Below, one piece after another: positions 37,991 to 47,494 of a stretch of 55,702 bases of DNA. The position numbers were made by a program, and so were the translations under genes. The notes under the pieces were generated by a model. That model saw only the letters and a list, made by a program, of their open reading frames with translations, had not been told where the DNA came from and searched no databases. Source of the DNA: Thiogranum sp. (GTDB lineage: Bacteria > Pseudomonadota > Gammaproteobacteria > DSM-19610); assembly GCA_030148915.1 (NCBI GenBank), contig JASBSN010000005.1, positions 1-55,702 of the forward strand, written 5' to 3'. Every line of letters begins with the position of its first letter. Within the stretch, counting starts at the first letter, position 1.

Positions 37991-38545
37991 CTATTGCATG
38001 ACAAAGCTGGTGAAAAAAACATTTTCAACCGCCGCGTTGCCGGTTTCCTGCTTCATCACTTTCTGGATTTCGGCCAGCGCCTGCGCGCGCAACTTTTCCT
38101 TGCCCTCGCGGGTGTTGAGCGTGACGGGGTCCTGGTTGCTGAACAGCATGACCAGATTGTTGCGAATGGCGGGTCGCTGCTCTTTGATGCGCTCCACCAT
38201 ATCGGCGTCGCGGGTGCCGACTTCGATAGTGATCTGCAAAAAGCGCACATCGCTATCGCCGCTGAAATTCACCACAAACGGCGGATCCATCGGCACATAG
38301 TTGAGCGGAGTCTTGGGTTTGGCCGCCTGGGCCTTCGCGGCACCTTTGTCGCCCGAGGCGCTCGGGTCTGCCGCCGGCGCGTCATCACCCGAGAGCATGC
38401 CGGTAAGCCACAGGGTGGCACCACCGGAAACGCCGAGGAACAACACCGCCGCACCGATAATTATGAATAATTTGGACTTGGATTTGGGCGCCTGTGCGCC
38501 GTCGTCCTCGTCATTACCCAAATCCAAGTCGTCTTCCCGTGCCAT
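37991..38545 (-). CDS. fliL: Flagellar basal body-associated protein FliL
   Basis: FliL encircles and stabilises the stator units. From ATG 38545, with GGGAG five bases upstream, it has 184 residues; a GTG two codons earlier also fits. An acidic N-terminus is followed by a membrane segment (KLFIIIGAAVLFLGVSGGAT), an Ala/Lys-rich spacer and a periplasmic stomatin-like domain (YVPMDPPFVVNFSGDSDVRF, ending VFFTSFVMQ). It is the first gene of fliLMNOPQR-flhB, with a sigma-54 promoter motif 37 bases upstream. Confidence 0.95.
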   Translation of the reverse strand: MAREDDLDLGNDEDDGAQAPKSKSKLFIIIGAAVLFLGVSGGATLWLTGMLSGDDAPAADPSASGDKGAAKAQAAKPKTPLNYVPMDPPFVVNFSGDSDVRFLQITIEVGTRDADMVERIKEQRPAIRNNLVMLFSNQDPVTLNTREGKEKLRAQALAEIQKVMKQETGNAAVENVFFTSFVMQ

Positions 38546-38581
38546 GTGCACTCCCGCTCTTTGTCTACTGCAAGGGGGAAA

Positions 38582-38596
38582 GCAAGACGTATGCCA
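38582..38596 (-). promoter_or_regulatory. Putative sigma-54 promoter of the fliL operon
   Basis: On the minus strand TGGCAT-ACGTC-TTGC matches the sigma-54 consensus TGGCAC-N5-TTGC at nine of ten positions and is followed by a T-rich stretch (TTTCCC). It lies in the gap between the GGDEF/EAL gene and fliL, placing a start site about 25 bases before the fliL ATG. Confidence 0.75.
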
Positions 38597-38723
38597 GAGG
38601 ATGGGAAGATTTATATTACTTGATTTTCAATAAGATAAAATTGCTGATTGAGAGACTGCCGGAGATTTGACAGGCTTTGGCCGCCGGGGAGACAGATCCT
38701 TGGCTACCGCGGGCGCCGCCAGC

Positions 38724-40991
38724 TTAGTGGGTGCTAAGCGACAGCCACTCACCGAAGCCCTTATTCGGCAGCGGTTTGCTGATATGGAAACCCTGCAGGA
38801 GATCGCAACCCAGTTCCAGTAGCATCAGGCGGATCGCCTCTTCCTCGACGCCCTCGGCAACCACCAGGCACTCAAGGTTGTGTCCCAATTCGATAATCGA
38901 ACGCACCACAGCGGCATCGCGCGGACTGCTTAGCATGTCTTCGAGAAAAGAACGGTCGATTTTCAACGTATCGATGGGCAGACGTTTCAAGTAGGACAAG
39001 GACGAATAACCGGTGCCGAAATCGTCAATCGCGATCGACACACCGAGTTGGCTCAGACTGTCCAGCGTGCGCGCACCGGCCTCCAGGTCAGTCATCAGCA
39101 TGCCTTCGGTAATTTCAATTTCCAGGCTGGAGCCGTCCAGACCGGCGTTTTTCAGCGCCTGCCTGATCCGCCCGACCAGCCCGGGCGACTGGAACGAGCG
39201 CGCCGAGACATTGACCGAAACCGGCATCGGCGTGCCGTCCATCGACCAGAGCTTGCTCTGCTCCAGGGCGGTATTCAACACCCAGTCGGTAATCGGCGCA
39301 ATCATGCCCAACTGCTCGGCGATGGGAATGAAGCGCTTGGGCAAAACCAGCCCCTGCTGCGGGTGCTGCCAGCGCAGCAGCGCCTCGGCGCCACGGATCT
39401 GCCCGCTGGCGATGTCGATTTTGGGCTGGTAGTGCAGCTCAAACTCCTCGCGCTCCAAAGCGCCGTGCAGTTGGCCGGAGAACTGCAAGTGCTCGCTGGC
39501 CGAGGGCTGCTTGGCATCCGATTGGTAAAACAGATAGGGTGCGGAGTTCCACTTGGCGCGGTACATGGCGCTGTCGGCGTGGCTGGCCAGCGTGTGCGCA
39601 TCCTCGCCGTGCTGTGGATAGACCGAAATACCGATCGCGCTACTGAGACACAGCTCGCGTTGCTGGTAGGTGAACGGCGCGCTCAGCGCCGCGATCACTT
39701 CGCCGGCGACGCGTTCCACGGCGCGTTCGGCGTCCTGCACAAACGGCAGGATGATGCCGAATTCATCGCTACCCAGGCGCGCCAGCGTGTCGGTATCGCG
39801 CAGCAGCTTCTGCAGGCGTCCGGCAATCTGTCGCAACAGATCGTCGCCGGCCTGATGGCCGAGCGAATCGTTGTACATTTTAAATTGATTGATATCCAGC
39901 ACCATCACCGCCACGGCCGCGCCCGGGTTGCGCCGCGCCACCGCCAGCGCCGAACCCAGACGGTCGTACCAGAGCGCGCGGTTCACCAGACCGGTGATTT
40001 CGTCCTGCGTGGAGAGCTGCTCCAAGCGCTCGCGATCGCTGTGCCCGTCGGTGACATCTTCCATCAGACAATGCACCCGCAGCACCCGTCCGCGACGGTT
40101 GGCGGTCGGGTAAAACGCCATGCGGAACCAGCGTCCGGCGGGCGCCTCATCCTCACCGGGCTGCATCAGGACTTCGAGTTGAACCGCTTCGTTGTCGATG
40201 ACTTGCTGCCAGGCGGTAAGCACGCGTTCCCGCTCGCTGCCCTGAATACGATAGAAACACGGAATCGGCGCCTCGAGCTCGCGCTGACAGAACGCCTGTG
40301 TGCCCGGGCTGGCGTAGCTGATGCTGTTGTTTTCGATGTCCACCGTCCACAACAACTGTGGGATGTTGCCGAGAATTTCGCTGGCCAGGAACTGCTCGGC
40401 GCCGAGTTCGTCGCGCTGGTCGGTCAACTGATCGACGGCGGCTCGCCAGTAGGCCTCGGTCATCACCGCCAGATCGCGAAAAATCATTTTGATGAGCGCC
40501 GTTTCGACCGCTTCGCGGTCGCCGGTGTCGATCTGCGGATCGCTCGCCACCAGGTCCTGCAGGTGGGCGAGGAACAACCGGTAAGCACCGAGCATCCACA
40601 CCGGTTTGACGCCGCGCTTATAGTGGGAGCGGCCGATCGCCTCCGAGCGCCGGGTGGCGGCCTCGTCGATCTCACCGCTCAGCAACTCCAGTTTATGCGC
40701 CAGCATGGAGCGCACCAGCTCGCCGACGTTGCCGCCGTCGCGCTCGAACGCGTACATCACATCGGCTATATCCGGGTTGTCGAACAGATAATTGTAGCTG
40801 GTTTCAGCGAATCCGGCCGCGCCCTGTACCAGGGCCGCCCGGTACCGCCGGAGCAGTCGGGTGTCGGCCTCACTCAGCTGCAGAACGTAATTAAATTCCT
40901 TGCCGGCGATCGGGGTGGAAGTGCGCTTTCTGACTCCTGACCGCCGTCGCTCCTCTTTGGGACGCCCGCGCTTTTTCGGGGGTGTTGGCAT
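38724..40991 (-). CDS. Globin-coupled PAS/GGDEF/EAL c-di-GMP protein with AT-hook-like N-terminus
   Basis: A 755-residue predicted c-di-GMP enzyme (from ATG 40991; GTG 41003 adds four residues). The N-terminus is strongly basic with the AT-hook-like KKRGRPKEERRR (about 6-17). Residues 35-150 resemble a globin-coupled sensor domain, with His123 in AIGRSHYKRGVKPVWMLGAY at the place of the haem-proximal histidine. A PAS-like domain follows (about 200-315). The GGDEF domain has GSDEF (407-411) and an intact RxxD inhibitory site (RDTD) five residues before it. The EAL domain (E536, GAEALLRW) keeps DDFGTGYSSL, AEGVEE and QGFHISKPL. Phosphodiesterase activity is likely; cyclase activity is uncertain. 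It sits between fliK and fliL on the flagellar strand. The function in motility is inferred from location. Confidence 0.85.
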   Translation of the reverse strand: MPTPPKKRGRPKEERRRSGVRKRTSTPIAGKEFNYVLQLSEADTRLLRRYRAALVQGAAGFAETSYNYLFDNPDIADVMYAFERDGGNVGELVRSMLAHKLELLSGEIDEAATRRSEAIGRSHYKRGVKPVWMLGAYRLFLAHLQDLVASDPQIDTGDREAVETALIKMIFRDLAVMTEAYWRAAVDQLTDQRDELGAEQFLASEILGNIPQLLWTVDIENNSISYASPGTQAFCQRELEAPIPCFYRIQGSERERVLTAWQQVIDNEAVQLEVLMQPGEDEAPAGRWFRMAFYPTANRRGRVLRVHCLMEDVTDGHSDRERLEQLSTQDEITGLVNRALWYDRLGSALAVARRNPGAAVAVMVLDINQFKMYNDSLGHQAGDDLLRQIAGRLQKLLRDTDTLARLGSDEFGIILPFVQDAERAVERVAGEVIAALSAPFTYQQRELCLSSAIGISVYPQHGEDAHTLASHADSAMYRAKWNSAPYLFYQSDAKQPSASEHLQFSGQLHGALEREEFELHYQPKIDIASGQIRGAEALLRWQHPQQGLVLPKRFIPIAEQLGMIAPITDWVLNTALEQSKLWSMDGTPMPVSVNVSARSFQSPGLVGRIRQALKNAGLDGSSLEIEITEGMLMTDLEAGARTLDSLSQLGVSIAIDDFGTGYSSLSYLKRLPIDTLKIDRSFLEDMLSSPRDAAVVRSIIELGHNLECLVVAEGVEEEAIRLMLLELGCDLLQGFHISKPLPNKGFGEWLSLSTH

Positions 40992-41016
40992 CGCCACATC
41001 CACTCGTTGTTATAGT

Positions 41017-41037
41017 TGTGCTATGAAAGGTAGCACA
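41017..41037. promoter_or_regulatory. 21-bp palindrome upstream of the globin-GGDEF-EAL gene
   Basis: TGTGCTA (41017-41023) and TAGCACA (41031-41037) form perfect 7-bp arms around 7 bases. It ends 13 bases before the GTG at 41003 and lies next to a TATAAC -10-like box (minus strand, 41014-41009), so it could be an operator covering the core promoter. No match to FNR or LexA sites is apparent. Confidence 0.45.
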
Positions 41038-41136
41038 GCAAGATCCCTAAGTACAATCAGCCTGTTAGGAGATATTCAGGCTCTCGCTCAGGGGCCTGCG
41101 CGGGGGCTCTGAAGCAACCGGTTGATTTGCCACCAG

Positions 41137-42375
41137 TTAGGCAAACAGGTCCAATCGACCCGTACCCAGGAAGCTCGCCACGGGCGTCTGATGCACGCTC
41201 TGCGCCGTTCCCTCGTCCACTTCTACTCCGGGCCCCCACCGGGGGGTAGCCGTGTCCTGGTCGGTGCGCTGCTGCCCGGCAAAGGAGCCGCCGGAAATAT
41301 CCACATTGATCAGCTGCACGCCGGAGGCCTCGAACATGTCGCGCAACCGCGGCAACGCGGCTTCCAAGGCGTCGCGGACCACGGCGTGGTGGGCGTTGAA
41401 CTGCACCGAGGCCTGATCGTTGTGCATCTGGATGCGCACTTCCATCGGCCCCAGGTTGGCCGGGTTCAATTTGACCTGAGCGCCCTGCACTTTCTGGCTG
41501 GCCAGCCACTGGATGCGCTCCCCCAGCGCCTGGTCCCAGTCGGCTTGGCCGAACGGGGTGTTGACGGCCACCGCCGCGGCACTCGGGACAGCGATCGCCG
41601 AGCTCGCACTCGATGGTACCGTTGGCCCGCTCGCTAGCGTGGTCTCGGCAGAGGGGGCTCGCGGGGCTTCGGGTGACAGGCGTTTGATCGCAGCCATCAG
41701 CGTGGCGAGTTCCGCGCCGCGCTCCTGGGTCGCGTTGGGCGCGGCGGGCGGCAGCTGCGGGACTAGGCCCGCCTCCGCATTGACCGGTCGCGCGTCTCTG
41801 TTGGCGGTAGGGTCTACCGGGGCACTCGGCGCATCCCCCGTCTGGCCGGAGGCTTTCTGCGTCGCCACGAGCTGGGACAGTTGGCGCAGCACCCGCTCGT
41901 CGCCGGCCTTGTCCATCGACCCGGTGGCCCGTTCCAGCGCGCTGACGATTTCAGCCGGCAACAACGCGCGCAATTGCGGTTGTTCCTGCACCATGGGTTG
42001 CAGCACCAACGCCAATTGCTCGGCCGGCGGCGCTTCGGTTGCCTCTCGGGCGAGCAGTTTCAAACCGGCGGTGAGCCGTTCCAGGAACTGTTTCAGATCG
42101 CTATCGCCGGCCGCGACCTTGTCCAAGGTCTGTTGCAGCAGGGGCAACAATTTGCCGCTCTGCGGCAAACTTTGCAGACCGGCAAGCAGGTCCTGGCCAT
42201 CCGTGGAAGGTGTCGGCTGGTCCGAGAGGTGCGGCGATAGCGCCGAATAAGCGTCCTCCAGGGCCCCGCCAAAAACCGAAGAGTCATTGCTATCTAACTG
42301 TGTTATATCACTATTAACCGCTGTTTCCGGCAGTGCTACACCTGTCGTCGGCAATCCTGATAAGGGTGGATTCAT
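41137..42375 (-). CDS. fliK: Flagellar hook-length control protein FliK
   Basis: FliK is the secreted molecular ruler that triggers FlhB to switch substrates. The 412-residue protein has a long low-complexity N-terminal part (Ala/Pro/Ser/Gln-rich) and the conserved Flg_hook domain near the C-terminus (VKLNPANLGPMEVRIQMHND, then EAALPRLRDMFEASGVQL). It follows fliJ by 60 bases, a gap with a near-perfect sigma-54 motif, so it can be expressed separately from fliEFGHIJ. This is the canonical FliK by place; a second FliK-like protein lies at 17315-18793. Confidence 0.94.
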   Translation of the reverse strand: MNPPLSGLPTTGVALPETAVNSDITQLDSNDSSVFGGALEDAYSALSPHLSDQPTPSTDGQDLLAGLQSLPQSGKLLPLLQQTLDKVAAGDSDLKQFLERLTAGLKLLAREATEAPPAEQLALVLQPMVQEQPQLRALLPAEIVSALERATGSMDKAGDERVLRQLSQLVATQKASGQTGDAPSAPVDPTANRDARPVNAEAGLVPQLPPAAPNATQERGAELATLMAAIKRLSPEAPRAPSAETTLASGPTVPSSASSAIAVPSAAAVAVNTPFGQADWDQALGERIQWLASQKVQGAQVKLNPANLGPMEVRIQMHNDQASVQFNAHHAVVRDALEAALPRLRDMFEASGVQLINVDISGGSFAGQQRTDQDTATPRWGPGVEVDEGTAQSVHQTPVASFLGTGRLDLFA

Positions 42376-42417
42376 CCCAGCTCCCGCATCGAGTGAAGTC
42401 GTCTACGAAAGTATTGA

Positions 42418-42432
42418 GCAATGCCCGTGCCA
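42418..42432 (-). promoter_or_regulatory. Putative sigma-54 promoter of fliK
   Basis: On the minus strand TGGCAC-GGGCA-TTGC is a perfect match to the -24/-12 consensus with the right spacer, in the 60-base gap between fliJ and fliK. Confidence 0.8.
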
Positions 42433-42435
42433 GGT

Positions 42436-42870
42436 TTATTTTCGCGGCGGCCTTTGCGAGCGCTCGTCCTGTTCGCGCTGCTCACGCTGCTCCTGCTGGC
42501 GGTGCTCCTGCGCCTGGTAGCGCTCCACTACCTTGTTGATGGCCTGACTGTGACTGCGCGACTCGACCCATTGCTGACGGCTCTGCTCGTGCTGGTGCCG
42601 GTAATTGGCTACCAACGCCTCCTGCTGGCGGATCGCCTCACCCAGTCGATTGAGAAACACCCGATAGTCGCGCAGTCGGGTGACATCCAGACCGGATTCG
42701 CCGCTGGCGGCAAAATCCCGCGTGTACTGCTCGTGGTAGCCGCGCAGCTCTTCGAGCCGGGCCAGCTGCGCGTTCAGATGCTGCTGGCTCTGGCCGAGCT
42801 GGTGCATGGCGTCCTGTTCGCGCCCACGCGCCACGTGCTGCACCGGCTGCATACGCTTGGATCGTGTCAT
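42436..42870 (-). CDS. fliJ: Flagellar export chaperone/stalk protein FliJ
   Basis: FliJ is the coiled-coil stalk of the export ATPase, like the gamma subunit of F1. The 144-residue protein is almost entirely helical and rich in Gln, Glu and Arg ([38 protein letters not shown]), ending in a charged tail ([13 protein letters not shown]). The ATG overlaps the fliI stop (ATGA). Sequence conservation in this family is low, but length and position are diagnostic. Confidence 0.92.
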   Translation of the reverse strand: MTRSKRMQPVQHVARGREQDAMHQLGQSQQHLNAQLARLEELRGYHEQYTRDFAASGESGLDVTRLRDYRVFLNRLGEAIRQQEALVANYRHQHEQSRQQWVESRSHSQAINKVVERYQAQEHRQQEQREQREQDERSQRPPRK

Positions 42871-44216
42871 GGTTTCTCACCCAGCGACGCGATCAAGCCG
42901 CCCAGGCTGTCCTTCCAGCCGACCTGTTGGCGCAAATGCTGTTGCAGAAAACCGCTCAGAGCCGGGTACATGGCGATCGACTCGTCAATGCGCGCATCGC
43001 TGCCGGGCTGGTAGGCACCGACACTGATCAGATCGCGGTTCTGTCTGTAAGTGGACCAGAGCTGGCGGAAACGGCGCACCGCCTGCTCGTGCTCGGGGGC
43101 AACGATATCCACCATGACGCGGCTGATGGACGCCTCAATATCAATGGCCGGATAATGCCCAGCCTCGGCCAGCTCACGCGACAACACCACGTGGCCGTCG
43201 AGGATCGCCCGCGCCGCATCGGCGATCGGGTCGTTCTGATCGTCGCCTTCGGCCAACACAGTGTAAAAGGCCGTGATAGAACCGCCGCGGTCGCCGGTTC
43301 CGGCGCGCTCGACCAGCTGCGGCAAGCGCGCGAACACTGACGGCGGATAACCCTTGGTGGCCGGCGGTTCGCCAATCGCCAGCGCCACTTCGCGCTGGGC
43401 CTGGGCGAAACGCGTCAGCGAATCCATCAACAGTAATACCTGTTTGCCCTGATCGCGGAAATGCTCGGCGACCCGGGTGGCGAGCATGGCGCCGTGCATG
43501 CGCATCAGCGGCGAGTTGTCCGCCGGCGTGGCCACCACCACCGCCCGCGCCATCCCTTGTTCACCGAGTATGTTCTGCACGAACTCTTTAACTTCGCGGC
43601 CGCGCTCACCGATCAGACCGACCACGATCACATCGGCATTGGTGTAGCGCGTCATCATCCCCAGCAACACACTTTTGCCCACGCCACTGCCGGCGAACAA
43701 ACCCATGCGCTGTCCGCGCCCGACACTGAGCAGCGCATTGATGGCCGCTACGCCGACGTCCAGCGGCTCGCGGATCGGCGGCCGCGACAGGGGGTTGATC
43801 GGTCTTCCCGTCAAGGGCACGCGGCGTTCGGCCTGCAGCGGCCCCTTGTTATCCAGCGGGTGGCCGGCGCCATCGAGAACCCGACCGAGCAGCTGATCGC
43901 CCACCGGGACCTCGCAAACGCCGTGTGTCGGCACCACGCGGGCATTCGGCCCCAAGCCGTGTACCGCACCGATCGGCATCAGATACAAGGCCTCGTCGTG
44001 AAAGCCGACCACTTCGGCCTCGATGGACTCGCCCTCGGCGGACTCGATGACACAGCGCCCCCCGATCGACGCCTGGCAACCGACCGCCTCCAGCGTCAAA
44101 CCGACCATACGTGTAAGCTTACCGGCGACCACCAGCGGCTGCGCTTGGGAGGCGCGCTGCAAATAGGGCTGCAGGCGTTGCGACCACAACGGCGCGCGCT
44201 GCGCGTCGAGACTCAC
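42867..44216 (-). CDS. fliI: Flagellum-specific ATP synthase FliI
   Basis: FliI is the export ATPase. From GTG 44216, which overlaps the fliH stop (GTGA) and has GGAGAG upstream, it has 449 residues (Salmonella 456). Motifs: Walker [17 protein letters not shown], the Walker B region [20 protein letters not shown], and [19 protein letters not shown]. The upstream extension of the open frame (37 codons, Arg/His-rich) lies in another frame of fliH and is not real. Confidence 0.97.
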   Translation of the reverse strand: MSLDAQRAPLWSQRLQPYLQRASQAQPLVVAGKLTRMVGLTLEAVGCQASIGGRCVIESAEGESIEAEVVGFHDEALYLMPIGAVHGLGPNARVVPTHGVCEVPVGDQLLGRVLDGAGHPLDNKGPLQAERRVPLTGRPINPLSRPPIREPLDVGVAAINALLSVGRGQRMGLFAGSGVGKSVLLGMMTRYTNADVIVVGLIGERGREVKEFVQNILGEQGMARAVVVATPADNSPLMRMHGAMLATRVAEHFRDQGKQVLLLMDSLTRFAQAQREVALAIGEPPATKGYPPSVFARLPQLVERAGTGDRGGSITAFYTVLAEGDDQNDPIADAARAILDGHVVLSRELAEAGHYPAIDIEASISRVMVDIVAPEHEQAVRRFRQLWSTYRQNRDLISVGAYQPGSDARIDESIAMYPALSGFLQQHLRQQVGWKDSLGGLIASLGEKP

Positions 44217-44839
44217 TCGGGCTCTCCGTCGGAACTGCGCTGACCGCCGAGGACGTGGTTGATGATGGCATTGAGACGCGCCTCGACGCTGGCGTCGATC
44301 TGTGAGGTGTCGGTGACCACCCGGCAACCGCCGCGCGACTGTACCGGATCGTCGACTACCTCGAGCGGTGCGTCGCCTTCGGCAGGTATCAGCGTCTGGC
44401 GAATCAGCGCGGCGTCTTCCGGGTGCAATGCCAGACGCACATTGCGCGTGGCAACCGGCAAGGCCGAGAGCGCCTCGCGCACCACGGCAACGACCTGCTC
44501 GGGTTCTGTTTTCAGCTCTCGGCGCACCAATTGACGGGCGACCAGCATGGCCAGTTCCGTCAATTGTCGCTCGATAGTCTCATCGAGCTGCTCCAGGGGC
44601 TTGTCCAGGCTTTGCAGCAGGGTTTGCAGGGTGCGGATCTGCGCCTGCAGCTCGCCCAGGCCCGCGGCTTTCCCCTCTTCCCGCCCCTGGCGGAAACCTT
44701 CCTCGCGCGCACGCTTTTGAATGTTTTCCAGATCACGCGCGGTCAACGGCCGCGCCTTCTGCGCGCCGTCCTGGCTGACCTGGGGCACCAGCCAGGCAGC
44801 GCAGTCGCCCAGTTCCTCACCGCGGATCACCTTAGACAA
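44213..44839 (-). CDS. fliH: Flagellar assembly protein FliH
   Basis: FliH regulates FliI and tethers it to the C-ring. The 208 residues include a Gly-heptad region with repeated GxxxG-type spacing ([20 protein letters not shown], about 45-64), characteristic of FliH/YscL, then a coiled-coil and C-terminal domain ([19 protein letters not shown], ending [10 protein letters not shown]). It overlaps fliG by 8 bases and fliI by 4. Confidence 0.94.
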   Translation of the reverse strand: MSKVIRGEELGDCAAWLVPQVSQDGAQKARPLTARDLENIQKRAREEGFRQGREEGKAAGLGELQAQIRTLQTLLQSLDKPLEQLDETIERQLTELAMLVARQLVRRELKTEPEQVVAVVREALSALPVATRNVRLALHPEDAALIRQTLIPAEGDAPLEVVDDPVQSRGGCRVVTDTSQIDASVEARLNAIINHVLGGQRSSDGEPE

Positions 44840-45839
44840 ACTGTTCCGCTCCCTTGCCGCCCAGCACGATCTCGCCGGATTCCGACATACGCCGCGCGAT
44901 GGCCAGTATCTCCTTCTGCGCGCCCTCGACTTCGCTCAGGCGTACCGGGCCTTTGTTCTCCAGGTCATCACGCATCATTTCCGCGGCGCGTTTGGACATG
45001 TTGTCAAAGATTTTGTCTTTCATGGTTTCATCGGCGCCCTTCATGGCGAGAATCAATGTTTCGGAGGACACCTCGCGCAGCAGCGCCTGAATGCCGCGGT
45101 CATCGACGTCGACCAGATTATCGAAGACAAACATCAAGTCCTGAATCTGCTGGCCCAATTCCGCATCGGCATCCTTGATCGATTCTATGATTTCGCCTTC
45201 CATCGAACTGTCGACAAAGTTGAGGATGTCGGCGGCCGCCTTGATACCGCCGACACTGGACGACTGCACATTCTGATTACCCTGGAACTGGCGCTCCAGG
45301 ATATCGTCGAGCTCCTGCAGCGCCGAGGGCTGGATACCGTCAAGCGTGGCGATGCGCAGCAGCACATCGTGGCGGGTGCGCTCGGGAAAGTATCGAATCA
45401 CTTCGGCGGCGTGGTCGTGATCCAGATACGACAGCACAATTGCCTGGATCTGCGGGTGTTCGAGACGAATCAACTCGGCGACGGCGCGCGCATCCATCCA
45501 TTTCAGCGCTTCCAGCCCCTTGGTGCTGCTACCGAGCAGGATACGATCCATCAGCCCCTGGGCCTTGTCCTCGCCCAGCGCCCCGACCATGACGGTGCGG
45601 ATATAATCTTCCGAACCCACGCCCAGTGCGGTCTGTTGCTGTGCCGCTTCGGAAAAACTCTGCAGCACCTCGGTGACCTGGTCACGCGGCACGTTGGTCA
45701 TCGCGGCCATCGCCGAACCGACCCTCTGCACCTCCTTCGGACCCATGTGCTTGAGCACCTCGGCGGCGCTCTCCTCGCCCAGGGTCAGCAGCAGTACCGC
45801 GGCGCGGCTGGTGCCGTTGAGTTTGACCGCCTCAACCAT
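44832..45839 (-). CDS. fliG: Flagellar motor switch protein FliG
   Basis: FliG is the torque-generating C-ring protein linking the MS-ring to the stators. Its 335 residues cover the FliF-binding N-terminal domain (RAAVLLLTLGEESAAEVLKH), the middle domain (EHPQIQAIVLSYLDHDHAAE) and the C-terminal stator-contact domain with charged residues (LMFVFDNLVDVDDRGIQALL, AKRMSESG-like ARRMSESGEIVLGG). The start overlaps fliF by 8 bases. Confidence 0.97.
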   Translation of the reverse strand: MVEAVKLNGTSRAAVLLLTLGEESAAEVLKHMGPKEVQRVGSAMAAMTNVPRDQVTEVLQSFSEAAQQQTALGVGSEDYIRTVMVGALGEDKAQGLMDRILLGSSTKGLEALKWMDARAVAELIRLEHPQIQAIVLSYLDHDHAAEVIRYFPERTRHDVLLRIATLDGIQPSALQELDDILERQFQGNQNVQSSSVGGIKAAADILNFVDSSMEGEIIESIKDADAELGQQIQDLMFVFDNLVDVDDRGIQALLREVSSETLILAMKGADETMKDKIFDNMSKRAAEMMRDDLENKGPVRLSEVEGAQKEILAIARRMSESGEIVLGGKGAEQFV

Positions 45840-47475
45840 CTTCGCCTACCCAGTTCTTGACCACTTGGGCCACCCGCTTGGGGTCGTCCCGGACAATGCC
45901 GCGCGCCGTATCCAGGTGCTGTTCATAGCCGCCGCCGGGCGCCTGCAGCCGCGCCGGCGGCGGGGCCCCACCGGAGAGGTTCAGTTGATCCTCGCCCGGT
46001 GCGCCACCGGCCGCAGCCGGCACCAGCCCACCGGGTGCGGTCGCGGCCTGGGCGCCTTTCTCGGCGAGAGTGCGCATAATCGGTTTCAACACACCGAAGA
46101 TGAGAAACAGCACCCCGATGGCTCCCAGCGCCTGCTTTGCCGCGCTCCAGACCCAGGGCTGCTCCAGCAGCGACGGTTCCGGGATCGCCTCGACTTTCGG
46201 CGCCGGAATGAACGAGGAGTTGATGATGTTCACGGTGTCGCCGCGCGCGGCGTCGAAACCCACGGCCTCTTTCACCAACGCGGTGAACCGAGTCAGTTGT
46301 TCTTCGGCCCACGGCTTGCTGACCAACTCGTCACTGTCATTGAGCTCCTGCTTATCGTCTATGACCACGGCGATGGACAGACGGCGCACGGTACCGGTGG
46401 CCAGTTTGGTGTGGCTGACGGTCTTGTCGAGCTCGTAGTTGCGCACGCTGCGTGAACTGCTGTTCTGCGGCTCGCTGGCCGGGGCCGGGGTAGCGCCACC
46501 GGCTTGACCGGGCGGCTGTAACTGACCGTTTTCCGGTGGCTGGTTGCTCAGCGCGCCGGGAATTCCCGAGGCAGCGCTGGAACGCGACGAAGTGTCTTTG
46601 CTGGTCTGCTCGCTGCGCAAGGCCGGCAGATCGGGGTTGAAACTCTCCTGGGTACGCTCGGTGATGGTGAAATCCAGATCGGCGTTGACACTCGCCTTGA
46701 CCCGTCCGCTGCCGACCATAGGTTCCAGTAACCGGCGTATGCGATCAGCGTAAGTCGACTCCAATTTGCGGTTGTAGGAAAATTGCGTGGAGGTCTGCGC
46801 CATCCCTTTGTCGGTGGACCCGCTGCTCAACAGCTTGCCGCCCTGATCGACGACGGTGATATCGTCGGGCTTCAGATGCGGAACGCTGGAGGACACCAGA
46901 TGCACAATCGCCGCGACCTGTTCCTCATCCAGGCTGCGCCCGGAATACAGGTCGATCATCACCGAGGCGGTGGGCGAAGAGCGGTCGCGCAGAAACACCG
47001 AGCGCTTGGGAATGGCCAGGTGAACGCGGGCATTTTCGACATTGCGCAGCGTGGCGATGGTGCGCCCCAACTCGCCTTCAAGGGCGCGTTGATAGCGGGC
47101 GGTTTCGATAAACTGACTGGTGCCGAAACCCTGCTCTTTTTGCAGCATCTCAAAGCCCATGGCGCTGCCCTCGGGCAACCCCTCTTTGGCCAGTTCCATG
47201 CGTGCGTGCTGCAACTTGGAACTTTCCACCAACACCGCGCCGCTACCTTCCTCGACTTTGAACTGAATCCCCGATTTCTGCAGGGCATCGACCACCTGCC
47301 CGGCATCCTTACTACTGAGGTTGGCGTACAACGGTGAATAGTCGGGTTGCTGCGACCACAGCACCACCGCCACGCCGAGCGCGACGCTGGCGGCCAGACC
47401 GACCATCAGACCGATCTGGCGTAAGGCCGGCAGGCTCTGAAAACCCTGCGCTGTTTCTGCTTTTACCAGTGCCAT
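45832..47475 (-). CDS. fliF: Flagellar MS-ring protein FliF
   Basis: FliF forms the MS-ring that houses the export gate. The 547-residue protein has two membrane helices (about 25-45, GLAASVALGVAVVLWSQ; and about 450, AIGVLFLIFGVLKPIM), ring-building motifs between them (DYSPLYANLSSKDAGQVVDA and PPTASVMIDLYSGRSL-like SSPTASVMIDLYSGRS) and a C-terminal cytosolic tail that binds FliG (DPKRVAQVVKNWVGED). It lies 19 bases after fliE. Confidence 0.97.
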   Translation of the reverse strand: MALVKAETAQGFQSLPALRQIGLMVGLAASVALGVAVVLWSQQPDYSPLYANLSSKDAGQVVDALQKSGIQFKVEEGSGAVLVESSKLQHARMELAKEGLPEGSAMGFEMLQKEQGFGTSQFIETARYQRALEGELGRTIATLRNVENARVHLAIPKRSVFLRDRSSPTASVMIDLYSGRSLDEEQVAAIVHLVSSSVPHLKPDDITVVDQGGKLLSSGSTDKGMAQTSTQFSYNRKLESTYADRIRRLLEPMVGSGRVKASVNADLDFTITERTQESFNPDLPALRSEQTSKDTSSRSSAASGIPGALSNQPPENGQLQPPGQAGGATPAPASEPQNSSSRSVRNYELDKTVSHTKLATGTVRRLSIAVVIDDKQELNDSDELVSKPWAEEQLTRFTALVKEAVGFDAARGDTVNIINSSFIPAPKVEAIPEPSLLEQPWVWSAAKQALGAIGVLFLIFGVLKPIMRTLAEKGAQAATAPGGLVPAAAGGAPGEDQLNLSGGAPPPARLQAPGGGYEQHLDTARGIVRDDPKRVAQVVKNWVGEDG

Positions 47476-47494
47476 AAGACTGCTCTACCCTGAA

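Noticed and set aside
39048-40940. 630-codon plus-strand open frame
   Set aside because: It lies entirely opposite the globin-GGDEF-EAL gene, has no family motifs and a His/Gln/Arg/Gly-rich composition typical of antisense frames in GC-rich DNA.
44217-44327. 37-codon extension of fliI
   Set aside because: It overlaps fliH in another frame; the GTGA overlap with a GGAGAG site gives the family-length protein.
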